Assembly: GCF_010389155.1 (NCBI RefSeq)
Contig: NC_057767.1
Coordinates: 26,361,723 to 26,425,722, forward strand
Direction of reading: 5' to 3'
Source of the DNA: Erigeron canadensis
Taxonomy: Eukaryota > Streptophyta > Magnoliopsida > Asterales > Asteraceae
Length of the DNA stretch: 64,000 nt
The translations under genes were made by a program, and so were the position numbers. The notes under the pieces were generated by a model, which saw nothing but the letters and a program-made list of their open reading frames with translations, searched no databases and was not told where the DNA came from. How positions within the stretch are numbered: position 1 is the first letter of the stretch; each line of letters starts with the position of its first letter. This document shows, one piece after another, positions 48,007 to 59,184 of the stretch.

Positions 48007-48055
48007 AATATTTTTCTTTAATGATAATATTATTCGTATTACAAAACAATCAACT

Positions 48056-48238
48056 ATTGGGGTGATAGCCCAGTGGTTAAGGAAATTTCTACTTTGTGGT
48101 TTAATTTTAGAGGTATTGGGTTCAAATCCTGCCACATGCAAATGTGGTGAGGGGGTCTTATAATGATATACCCATCTACACATGGGAGAGGAAACCCTTT
48201 AAAACATTGTCAGGATTCGAACCCGACGTACATACATC
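48056..48238 (+). mobile_element. tRNA-derived SINE
   Basis: GGGGTGATAGCCCAGTGGTTAAGG is a clear box A context and GGTATTGGGTTCAAATCCTG a box B context, 50 bp apart. A body with GGATTCGAACCCGACG follows. It is not a tRNA gene: no acceptor or anticodon stems fold. The ends are approximate because no target duplication was resolved. Confidence 0.6.
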
Positions 48239-48246
48239 AAAATTAG

Positions 48247-48433
48247 GGATTGAGATCCTCTAAAGTTGAAAGCAACTTTATAGGTGAAATTGATGATCTT
48301 GACCTTTAAATTTAAATCAAGGGGTAAGATTTAAAGGTTACTTTTAAATCTTGACCTTTGAATTTAATCTAAAGGTCAACAATCTCTCAACTTTACCTAT
48401 AAAGTTACTTTCAACTTTAGAGGATCTCAATCC
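48247..48433. mobile_element. Foldback MITE, about 187 bp
   Basis: GGATTGAGATCCTCTAAAG at the left and its complement ending at 48433 start a long inverted repeat (about 75 bp per arm, including AACTTTATAGGT and GACCTTT). It is immediately next to the SINE's right end. Confidence 0.65.
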
Positions 48434-49186
48434 GTTAGGGATTTTAACCACTTAAGTGTTAGACATTTATCTGGTCTGCCTATAAAAAAAAAACCAAACC
48501 AAAACAATCATTTATTCTATACAGTGACGGCCCTGAGAAATCAAGTGCCCAGTCCGAGCCGATAAAAAAAGTGCCCCAACTCTAAGGAATCCAACTATAT
48601 AAGCAAATCTTTTTTTTTTTATATATAATTGAGACATTATAACATTAACAAAATATATACATTATAATATTATACTTTTACATATATTGTTTTACTATAA
48701 TAGTTGTTTTATTTTATCTAAAACCTTTACATAAATAAAATAATATATAAAATTTCTAAAATTTTTGTGCCTCTCAAAATTATGCCTTAAACGGATGTCT
48801 TGTTTGCACCCATCCTGGCCTTCCATGATTCTATATATTAGATTTTTTTAGACAAAGCCATTTATTCGATTAGAAATTACAAAGGAATGAAGGATAGATA
48901 TTTTCTCTGACAGTCTATATAAACAAGTGTCTTTATTGGATTCCGAGATCATTGACCAACTACACGGGCTAGAAAGTGGCAAACATGTTCATAAAAAAAA
49001 ATGTTCATAAAGAAACAAAAAACCCTTCAGCCAGAAACAAACATACGGCAAACAGCACACGATATTATTCCAATTAATCCATTTTATCATATCATATTAT
49101 CATATTATGTCATGTACCACCCCCAAAGAGAAAAATGTTACACCTTTCAAAATGATCATAAATCGAACAAACAACAAAAAATATCT
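48434..49186. other. 3' flank of the CML gene
   Basis: AT-rich. The part near 49186 should be the 3' UTR of the calmodulin-like gene. No other gene or delimited element is seen. Confidence 0.4.
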
Positions 49187-51174
49187 TCATTTTTGTTGTT
49201 CCATCATACGTGTAAAGTCCTCAAAACACACAAACCCATCACCATTTTTATCAACGTTACTAATCATACTTCTGCACTCTTCTAACGTGCAATCTCCATC
49301 TCCTAACGATTTAAACACTTCAAATAATTCATCGGCTGTGATCCGACCGTCCTTATCCGTGTCGAAAAACTCGAAAACGTCTTTAAGTTCGGTATCGCAA
49401 GATGGCGGTCCGAATGCGGCGCTAATCGCCCCGAACTCCTCGAGAGTTATTATTCCGTCACCGTCTCTATCGATTTCGCTTAACATAATTGTTAATTCGT
49501 CATGGATTTGGGGTTCTGATCCTCCAATTCGGTTTAGAATCGCTTCAAGCTCGGCTTTTGTTATCTTTCCATCGTCGTCCTTGTCTATAAATCTGTTTGA
49601 CCAATTAATTAAGGAGAGTTAATAATTATTAAACATTTATAATAAGATTCATAAAAGAAAAAAAAACATTTTTTTTGGATAAAAGACCGTCACCTTTAGT
49701 TATGATAAATATTAAAAATGATAAAAACAGACTAGCTGAATATTAGATGTCTAGATTGGCTTTACAAACCCATGCACTAAGTGCAACATCCAAACAAGAT
49801 CTTGCTGAATATGAGTTGGCATGGGTAAAAAAAATCTATGTAGAGTAACACTATGATATAATCTATCTACCAATAAACTAAAACGGGATTGACATGTTAA
49901 TGAAATGACACGTAAAATAATCCTTAATCGACGCGTGTCCTTTTATTTAATTTATTTTTTTAAATTAACTTTTTTAGTTGTATATAATTTCAATTTTCTT
50001 ATTAGACTTAGAATTAAAGCTCTAACATTGTTATTAATAAATTGTCACTTTTTCTTTCATTTTAATTATAATAAGTTATTAACATAAGACTTCAAAAATT
50101 TGATTTTATGATCCGACATCAAAGGCTTTTGCCATCATCCAGATCCACTATGCTTATAAGTTCCGATTTTGACGTGGTTCTAAAAATTTAAGGTAAATCC
50201 AAAATTCTAACTAAACAGATATCGTATATATCTTTACCGTTTATTATAATTTAGCTTCGATCATCGATTTACTTTAATAACAATTTATTTCATACTCACA
50301 AACGATGTATGAGACATGTTCAAATTTTCTTATGACTCAATTTATATAGCTACGAAACATCTTACCGATATTAGGAATAGTAAAATAATAACAAACTATC
50401 TAAAGTGACATAATGATATACTACTAGACTTGTTGATCTATATACAACTTTTGAACATACATGCATAACGTCAAAGGTTATTTGCATAAAATAATAACAA
50501 ACAAAGCATTAATTTAGAAATCAAGCATTAAACTTATCTAAAATCGAGAGCAACTTTTGATTTTTCTCTATTATTGCTACAGACATGTTTTAAAATCATA
50601 TCCTAATGATTTTCTATTTTTTCTAGTTTGAATAATTTTTATACTTGATTTTTAAATTTAGAGATCCATAAAAGCTTGTTGCTATTTTTTTTGCATAAAA
50701 AGCTGTATGAAACGTAAAACTTATTGTAAACGTTTTCGTGTATATTTATATATATTTGTTAATAGATAGATGTAACTAAAAATTTAGACATATGTATGTA
50801 TGTATAGCTAACTAGCTAAAGGCTTATGAAAATGGACAATATAATATAATAATATATATATACCTAAAAGCTTGCATCATTTCAAACTGAACATCAGTGG
50901 AAATCTCAGACCATTCATCAGAGGATATTTCATGTGTATGCAAATTAGCATGTTGCAAAACACTTGTGGGAGTAGCCACACCATCAGATTTATTTTTTAA
51001 TTTAGATTTTGATTGGAGATGACTTGATGTAGTGTCAGATGATGATGATGCAGAAGAAGATGTTGTGGCATAAGAACCAAAAGAAGATGGATCATTATTA
51101 TTATTATGTCTAGAAACAGACCTATTTTTTTTAGATTTAAACAGATTTTTTGGGTTATAAGTGATCAGTTTCAT
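49187..51174 (-). CDS. CML36: Calmodulin-like calcium-binding protein, CML35/CML36 type
   Basis: Two exons: 50864-51174 and 49187-49592, split after an AG (phase 2), total 717 bp and 238 aa. The N-terminus MKLITYNPKNLFKSKKNRS matches the basic leader of Arabidopsis CML35 and CML36, followed by a serine-rich linker (about 20-60). Four EF-hand loops follow: D107-E118, D145-E156, D181-E192 and D218-D229. The first three have the full D-x-D-x-D-G and Glu at position 12. The fourth ends in Asp, which usually weakens calcium binding or favours magnesium. CMLs are calcium sensors that bind target proteins in stress and development. The exact paralogue (35 or 36) is uncertain. A TATA box lies upstream. 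Confidence 0.92.
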
Positions 51175-51353
51175 AATTAATTGGAATTATTGACAAATGG
51201 GGGTTGTTGTGTGAAGAGACAGAAAGAAGGAAGGAAAGGAAAGTGTGGGATTTGGCAAGAAACAGGAAGGAAAGTGGAGGAGGTTAAATGGAGGAGTGGA
51301 AAGAGTGTGGAGAGTGAGCTTCCAGGAAGTTTCCTTGGGGACAATAACAATGA

Positions 51354-51362
51354 CTATTTATA
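51354..51362 (-). promoter_or_regulatory. TATA box of the CML gene
   Basis: TATAAATAG on the - strand, 180 bp upstream of the CML start codon. The spacing fits a leader of about 150 nt. Between it and the ATG lies a CTTCC/TTCC-rich (on -) segment. Confidence 0.6.
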
Positions 51363-51743
51363 CATTGGGTCCTATTGATAATGATAATATATATAGTCTA
51401 CATATATGGTTGGGTTTGTGTTTTTTCTAATACATATATATATTCTGATGTATGAGGTTTTGTTTACTTGTGATAACAGATGCCGACTTGTGTTTTACGC
51501 AACATAAGTCATCATAAAATATTAAGTTTTTATAAAAAAAAAAGTGATATTCGTAGTAGAACAATTGATGTATTTATCATAAATGTATTATACTGACTTG
51601 TATAATATGCTATAAAAGTTGTACAGTGTGGCAAATTAATCACTATTTGTGGTATTAATATTATTTCCCTTTTATATTATACTATACAACTCGGTAAAAC
51701 GCTTGTGCGGTTTATATATTAGACTACCCACGTCATGGGTATC

Positions 51744-52219
51744 TGATGATGTACCCTCTCAGCGGTACGCAGGACTTGCCACACGAAGGAGCAGTAACAC
51801 GTTACGACACGAAGGCTGTTCGTAACGAAGGCTTCCGCGGTAAGGTAAAAAGGATAAGAATTATTCCCCTATAATTTCGGGATTTGATCTTATCACTTGC
51901 AGCCAATAATTACGAAAATAATATTCCTGGCCTAAGACTTAAGGCAACCCTAAAGAGGCTTAACTTTCTCTCCAAGATAAATTCTCCTATAAAAGGAGAT
52001 TCATAAGACCTCACGAAGGCATCATTCATTCATTCTTACTCATTCATAAACTCTATCAAACAGATCAGAGCACATCTAAAGCATAATAGCACGATCTTAA
52101 TCGGCTAACAATCAAATCATAATTGATTGGCGTAAAGAGATTCACTCTACCTTTGGGGAATCACCAAAAACACCCATCATCCCCCTTTCTAAACCTAATT
52201 TTGGTTTGGTGTACAAACA
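51744..52219 (+). mobile_element. Solo LTR, 476 bp
   Basis: It starts TGATGATGTACCC and ends GTACAAACA, flanked by GTATC at 51739-51743 and 52220-52224. It has a TATA-like CTATAAAAGGAG near 51989 and repeated ACGAAGG motifs upstream of it. No PBS or coding region remains. It lies 570 bp upstream of the CML ATG and points away from it. Confidence 0.8.
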
Positions 52220-52224
52220 GTATC

Positions 52225-53718
52225 CATAGAATAATATGAAAGATGTTTATGAAGAGAATATTATTGTGAGTGATAAGATGGAAGATATTTATCATTGCTC
52301 ATTGGGTGTTTGTTGGTAAAGATGATGAAGGACGAAGAAAGAAAATAAACTTGTGTTTGTTTGTACGAGAAGAAATTATTGTTGTTTTGTAATTATGTGA
52401 TTGTTTGTAAAAAAGATGAATATGTTATCGTTGTTGGAAAAAAAATGTTTATAGGAAAGATAAGTTGAAATTTGACATGAAATGCTGATTAGACGTGGGA
52501 AGGAAAAATTGTAACCATTATAACACTCCTTTCTATATTTATAAAGGGTTATATGGCGATCAATATTTTTAAAAATAAAAGATTGATAATATAATTTAAT
52601 CATTAATGTTAAGGGTAATTTATGTGAAAGTATTTTAAAAGGTACTAGATGAAATTGTTATATATTTTTCAAACAATTTGAAAATAGTTTTTTTTATAAA
52701 ACAAGTATAAGTGATTCCTAGTTCCTTATGTCTCATGAGTCATGAACTCATGATTATTGACTTGTTGCAGTGCTAAAAAAAGAAAGTGAAAAGCCATGAT
52801 CAACTCACGTTCCGCATGTTAGGTTTTACTCAGTCGACCTACAACTTTTTTGTCCATATTGGTTACTACCTGTGGTTGAGATTGAACCTACAAGATTTTC
52901 AATTAATCCCATCCCAAATTGCATCAACTAAACGTAGTCATTAACTAGAATTGAAGATTACCTATGCCAATACTTCCATTCCAAATTAAAGAAACACGGA
53001 AATAAACAAAAACGCACAAATATAGAGTGTTGTTGAAAGAGAAGAACAATCTCTTCAAGTAAAGTCTCATATATGTCTCATATATAAGGGGTATCATTTC
53101 ATGCTAAGAGTACCTAAATGCCAATACTTCCATTCCAAATTAAAGAAACGCGGAAATAAACATAGACACACAAATATAGAGTTGTTGAAGAGAAGAACAA
53201 TCCCTTCAAGTAAAGTCTCATATATCCTACGTTGGAAATTTTATGTAAATATATTATTTCATGTGTTAAAATAATATAAATATAAAATATTCAAGTGAAT
53301 AGATATGTTAAGATGAAATTGAAAGTGTGTTTAACTAATGTGGGTTTGTCCATATTGGTAGAAGTATAAACATTAAGTGTACTTATAAGAAGAAACTAAG
53401 TGTTGGAGAAATCCTAATTCCTTATAAAGGGTGCGAAGAACCCGACACCCCCGCGCCTGGGGTTGGGGTCGTGGGCGATGAGGTGTAATGTGATGTTTTA
53501 GTGGCGCACTTTGTACTTGTGGCGTTTTAGTGTCCCCGGACTCCGCGAGCCACTTGTGTATAAGGTTTTGTTTACTTGTGATACATATGCTGACTTGTGT
53601 CTCGGCTAGAAAATGACTTATAGGTACAAGTAATTATGTGTCTCGTCTAGAAATGACTTATATATTTGAGTTGAAACTAGTTTTAAAACCTCACCAATGG
53701 CAAAATAAAAATATAGTT
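52225..53718. other. Intergenic with a 154-bp tandem duplication
   Basis: No gene. GCCAATACTTCCATTCCAAA and the ~110 bp that follow occur at 52966 and again at 53120, with small differences. A GC-rich segment near 53430-53560 (CCCGACACCCCCGCG) is isolated and unexplained. Confidence 0.5.
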
Positions 53719-54311
53719 ACAAGTGGTTTAATATCTTTTACTTTGATCATTATTAAATAATACCATATTCGAAATGTTTAACATGTATAATATAAGTAAA
53801 TATGACTTTTTATTTTGTTTAAAGTTAATGGTGCATCTAAAAATGCACCATTCATTCATTAACATCTTAGTTTATGTGATTTTTTTAACACTTGAGCTTC
53901 ATTGAAAAATTATAATTATCCTTGTTTAGCGCATTTAATTTCAATAGGCTTTGAATATGTGTGAGAATTCAAGACCTCCTTGTAGAGATTTCGCCAAGAA
54001 TAATTCAAGACCCCCTGATTTAGGTACAAGTGGTTTAATATCTTTTACTTACTTGGACCGCTATTAAATAATGTCACATTCGAAATGTTTAACATGTATA
54101 ATATAAGTAAAAATGCCTTTTGATTTTGTTTATAGTTAATGGTGCATCTAAGAACACACCATTAATTCATTAGCATCTTAATTTATGTGTTTTTGACACT
54201 TGAGCTTCATTGAAAAATCATAATTATCGTCCTTGTTTAGCGCATTCAATTTCAATAGGCTTTGAATGTGTGTGAGAATTCAAGACCCCCTTGTAGAGAT
54301 ATTAATAGTAT
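53719..54311 (+). repeat. Tandem duplication, 307-bp period
   Basis: ACAAGTGGTTTAATATCTTT begins at 53719 and again at 54026, and the two units run in parallel (TTAATGGTGCATCTAA, CAATAGGCTTTGAAT). The second copy is cut by the Mutator-like element at 54322. No coding frame. Confidence 0.85.
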
Positions 54312-54321
54312 AATATTTATA

Positions 54322-55622
54322 GGGTTAAGTGCACGGAAATATAATCAACTAAGGCTAAAAAGTTATTGTGTACATGAACTTACAAAAGGTTTATTGTATA
54401 CATGAACCCTGCTAATTTTCTATTGTATACCGAAACCGGCCCCAAGGCTTGATGTGGGCCGGTTAAGTGCATGAAAATGTAATAAACTATGACCAAAAAG
54501 TTATTGTGTACATGAACTTACAATAAATATTTATTGTATCAAGATTTTTACAATTTCCACTTTTTTCTTTTTTTCATCTCCCACAACATCTCTCGGCGGC
54601 GGGGTGTAAAATGAATTACTTGTTTGTCGGTTTCATGATGAAATACAGAAAAAGGAATATCAAAGAGAAGAAGAAAAAGCAAAAGACAGTAACAGTGGAC
54701 GACCAACATCTCCCACAACATTTCTCGGCGGCGGGGTGTAAAAAAAATTACTTGTTTGTTGGTTTCATGATGAAATACAGAAAAAGGAATATGTGCGGTG
54801 GTTTGACATCGTTTTTCATCAGTGATTGTGTTTGTTATTCATTTATTTGACATCATCATCATCAAGATATAAGATCCAATTTTTTTAAAAAAAATTCTCA
54901 TGGTTTTAAATTATGATGAATGTGTGTAGTTAGAACTAGTTTTTTGACCCCGGGGGGACATTGCCCACGATCGACACTGCGTCATGCAAACATTTATACA
55001 TACAACGGTACCTAAAAGTTTGGACACTTAAAATTTACTATAATTTAGTTAGAAGCCTTAAAATAAGAGATAAAAAGTAAAGAAAAAAAAAGATTTGATG
55101 ATTAAAGTTAGAAACTCAAAGTTGATTAATAAAAATTAAAAACTATAAAACTAAAATATAATTAAGTTTGTATACAAAAAGTTACACTAAAGTTAAAAAA
55201 CTAATAAGTTAAGTAGTAAAAATAAGTTAATAACTTTAAAATAAAAGATAGAAAGTAGAAAAAAAATTAAAAAAATTGATGATTAATGTTAAAATCCAAA
55301 GTTAATTGATAAAAATTAAAAACTTTAAAAGTAAATTATACTTATATATAAAAAGTTAGACTAATGTGATAAAACCTAAAAGTTAAGTGGTAAAAATAAG
55401 AAACTGTAAAAATATACAATCGTAAAAAATAAAAAATAAAAAAAAAACTGCAGAAAATGACAAAATAAGAATTTAAAAAGGTTACCGGCTAAGGGAATAG
55501 CAGGTCACTCGTGTATTCGATAACGTTTCTAATTTTGTTCATGTATACAATAAACCTTTAATAAGTTCATGTACACAATAACTTTTCGGCCTTAGTTGAT
55601 TACATTTCCGTGCACTTAACCC
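54322..55622. mobile_element. Mutator-like element, 1301 bp (GGGTTAAGTGCACGG ends)
   Basis: The inverted ends match GGGTTAAGTGCACGGAAAT over about 60 bp, including AAAAGTTATTGTGTACATGAA. It is flanked by AATATTTATA (54312-54321) and AATATTTTAT (55623-55632). The interior holds a 132-bp in-frame direct duplication (units at 54575 and 54707). A fragment of the same end lies at 59832-59894, and 47609-48006 is a shorter cousin. Confidence 0.7.
54575..54838 (+). repeat. 132-bp direct duplication
   Basis: CATCTCCCACAACAT, TCTCGGCGGCGGGGTGTAAA and TACTTGTTTGT are repeated with period 132, a multiple of three. A short open frame (54611-54850) thus carries YLFVGFMMKYRKRN twice. I do not recognise it as a known protein, and its start lies inside the repeat. 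Confidence 0.8.
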
Positions 55623-56289
55623 AATATTTTATTAGTTTTAAAGGAAAAATCTATAAAAAGGTAATCTAGTAACACAAATTTCATATTAAAGGTAACCTAT
55701 TTTGATTTCGTCTATTTAAAGGACCCTATTACTAAAAATTTCCTAATAAAGGGTATCTCGTTGTATTTTATTAATAGTATAAAATACAAGTTTCACGAAT
55801 TACAATCAAGCCTAACATTCGATTTCAAGTTCTCCAATCTCGCAATGGTCAAATGTATAACAAAATTCCATTAATAAGTGAATTTCTCAATCAATAGTTC
55901 CATTTCCAAAGGAGAATCCACTCACAATGTCATTCTTAGTATACGACTAGCAAAACTTTGACTCTAAAAGTCAAAGTTTCATACATCTCAATTTAATCAA
56001 TCCATTAACCACTATTTAATCATCACAAAAAGAGTTCAAATCACATGTCCAAGAAAACACAATCCAATCTACTCACTAATCATAATCATTTCATCATATA
56101 AAATATCAAAAGTGATGCATAGACATATATTCAATTAATGTTTTACAAATAAAATAGATAATGAAAAGAGTAAGAAAGTCAACCCAAATCTTCTAACAAT
56201 AATACAGGATGGTGGTGGGGTCCTTTTTCTCTATCTTCCCCATATCTCCAAAGCCCTAAATTCCCAACTCAAAAGTTTAAATGTTCAAT
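55623..56289. other. Intergenic, no gene seen
   Basis: AT-rich spacer between the Mutator-like element and the inverted duplication. Confidence 0.4.
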
Positions 56290-57278
56290 ATGGATCTAAT
56301 GTTGAAAGGATTTAGATGTATATTGGCCATTTTAGTGAAGCCTTCTGTGTGTCTTTTCTAAGCCCTCCAAATACACTGTTCTTGTTCTTCTACACTGCCC
56401 CTTCCCCTCTACTGCTACCCCCATCCCCTTTGCCTCCATCCCCTCCCCGTTCTCCCTCGATAACCTTTACTATGCTCTTCAAAGAGGACCTTATCAGGCC
56501 TCCGACTAATATGTAGAAGACGTATAGCAATCCTAGCAAGATATGGCCAATACAATCGGCCCAAAATAACATTTATACTACCAAGCTCCAACAGATCATG
56601 AACATTCTAAGAGATATTGTTGAGATACTTTCGAGTCTCATCGAATGGTTTTCTAGCTATCAATGAAGTCTGAGCCCAACACAACGCCGCATCATACATT
56701 TCGTCGCTAATACACACTGTCAGGTTCTCAAGATCTACTAGAAGTGATTATAAAGGCTTAGAGCATATCGAAGAAAGACAGTCTCATACTATGTAACTAT
56801 GTATGTTTGATTGGCCCCTTTGATGGAATCAGGTTTACCATTATCGGCAGGTTCCTTGTTCCAGTTGTTCCTTCAACGCTACGCTTAACGTCCAAGACGC
56901 GTCTTCGAGAGGTCCGAATAATTAATACCGACAGGCGACTGTTGAGCACCAACATCAGCATATATTCATAGTTGGACTCCACTATCGGTTCTTGGCCTCT
57001 CTGAGATTTCAACTCCATTGGATCTTGAACCGTTTAAGATATCAACTCCAATATTTTTCTTTAGCCTCGCTGATAATCAATTAGGTAGAAGTCATATAAT
57101 CAAATAAAGATGGAAAGCACTCTTAGTGCTTTATAAGCAACAACAACCCTTACCAGATCTTCAGGTTCAAGAACAGGTGGGTAATCTTTCTAGAAGTATT
57201 TTTGCGAATCGTTCTTTACTACCTTGACAGGTTCCTAAGACGCTTTATCACACCTTGGAACAACATATGAGATATAAT

Positions 57279-57835
57279 TAGGGGTGTTCATTATTTGGTT
57301 TCACCCGAAAAACCGCCCAATCTAATTGAATTTGGGTTAATTGGGTATGGGTTGTTTGGATTTGGTTGGTTAATTGGTTATAACCGAATAAAAGTATCGG
57401 GTATTGGATTGGTTTTGGGTAAAAAATAAAATAAAATTTGGGGCCCAAACCGAAACCCGATAAGTTAATATTGATGAACTTGGTTATATCCGTAGTCAAA
57501 ATGCAAGTATTCTAGAATAATTGTAGTATGATATCATGAATACAACACCATCACTATATTGATGTTGTTAATTTACTTAAGATATGTTACAAATTTAGTT
57601 CTAATTTACTATCCATGATAAGTCGTTATATATGTTTAGTTTAATTTTTGAATCATTTTACCTTTTCGGATTTATTGGGCCCCAATCCATTAAAACCGAA
57701 TGTTTTTTGGGTGGTTTGGATCGGGAGTTTACATTTTTGGATTGGGTATTGGTTGGTTAAATTTTTATTTAAGACCCGATTAAACCAAACCGACTAACCT
57801 TATTAAACCGAAACCCGACCGTTTGAACACCCCTA
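57279..57835. mobile_element. hAT-like MITE, 557 bp
   Basis: The inverted ends TAGGGGTGTTCA and TGAACACCCCTA are flanked by the 8-bp duplication GATATAAT (57271-57278 and 57836-57843). The interior is rich in GGGTT and AACCGAA. No transposase. Confidence 0.9.
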
Positions 57836-57874
57836 GATATAATGTTATAATCATCATCGTTTTTATAAAGGGAT

Positions 57875-58108
57875 ATGGAACCCGGTGAGTATTTGCAAAT
57901 GGATGAAATTGTTGAGATTCCTTACTTTGTTGTGGCTAATATATACCAAATTTCATATCCCCTCAATGAATACGATGATGATTATAACATTATATCTCAT
58001 ATGGTGTTCCGAGGTGTGATAGAGCGTCTTAGGAACAAAGAAGAACTATTCGCAAAAATACTTCGAGAAAAGATTATCCACCTCTTCTCCAACCAGAAGA
58101 TTTGGTAA
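57875..58108 (+). other. Unassigned 77-codon open frame in the right arm
   Basis: It begins MEPGEYLQMDEIVEIPYF and runs into the inverted-repeat arm. No domain is recognised. The matching part of the left arm is interrupted by stops, so this is probably a remnant, not a gene. Confidence 0.25.
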
Positions 58109-59184
58109 GGGTTGTTGTTGCTTATAAAACATGAAGAGTTCTTACCTTCTTTATCCGGCGATATGACTTATACTTGATTAGTTATCAGCGAGGCCAAGGA
58201 AAAATAGTGGAATGGATCTTAGACAACCCAAGATTTAACGGAGTTGAAATCTCAAAGAGGCCAAGAACCAATAGTGGAGATGAAGACTGAATCTATGTAT
58301 CTTTAACATGCAGATGTTAGTGTTGAATACTCACATGTTGGTATTAATTATTCGAACCTCTCGATGATGCGTCTCAGAAGATAAGCGTTGAGAAAACAAT
58401 TTGAAGTCCTACGGGACAAGGAACCCACCGATAATGACAAAACTGATTCCATAAAAGGGGTCATTTAGACATACATAGTTATGCTTTATGAGGTTGCCCG
58501 TTCTTCAATATGCTCTAAGCCTTTATCCATTTCTTGCAGATGTTGAGAACCCCATGACGTATAGTATCGACGAAATGTAAGATGCGGAGTTGTGTTGGGT
58601 TCAAAATTCATTGATAGCCACAGAACCATAAGACTCAGAAGGATCTGGACGATATCGCACAAAATGTTCAAAATCTGTTGGAGCGTGGTTGTATAAATGC
58701 TATTTTGGACCCACTGTATGGACCATATTTTGCTAGGATTGTTACGCGTTCCACATATTAGCCATAGGCCTGCTGAAGTCATCCTTGACAAGCAGAGTAG
58801 AGGTTAATAGAGGAGATCAGGGAGGGCAGGGGGCAGAGGGGAGGCTGCAGCAGCAGGAGAAGGGGGCAACAGAGGGGAGGGGTCAGTAGCAGAGGGGGTG
58901 AAGGGCTACATCACTAGTGCAGAAGAACAAGCAGTAATGTATTCAGAGGGTTGGAAAGGGGTACATTGAAAGCTTCACTAAAATGACCATAACTTTTGAT
59001 AGAAGGACCCATTTTCCGCATGTGAACAGTCAAATTGATCATTGGAACGAGGAACATCAAGCTGCAAACCCATCTAAATACACCATAACCCTAAAAAACC
59101 ACCCAAACACATATAGTTTGCTAGGATTGCTATTCGCATTTCACATATCAGTCGGAGGCTTAATGAGGTCCTCCTAGAGGAGCA

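Larger units (their letters stand above)
56290..58990. repeat. Large inverted duplication of an unrecognised sequence
   Basis: The left arm (about 56290-57278), read in reverse, matches the right arm (about 57985-58985) along most of its length with many small differences. Shared are ATTATATCTCATATG, GGTAAGGGTTGTTGTTGCTT, TATCAGCGAGGC, GAGTTGAAATCTCA and CACTAAAATG. A hAT MITE sits in the left arm's inner edge. A third, partial copy in the right-arm sense lies at 59095-59200. Read on the - strand, the left arm has a hydrophobic frame (56390-56572: HILLGLLYVFYILVGGLIRSS) that recurs, broken, in both other copies. It may be a decayed membrane-protein gene, which I cannot name. Confidence 0.6.

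Noticed and set aside
48056..48138. tRNA gene
   Set aside because: Box A and box B are present but no cloverleaf stems or anticodon arm form. The body continues past the tRNA region, as in a SINE.
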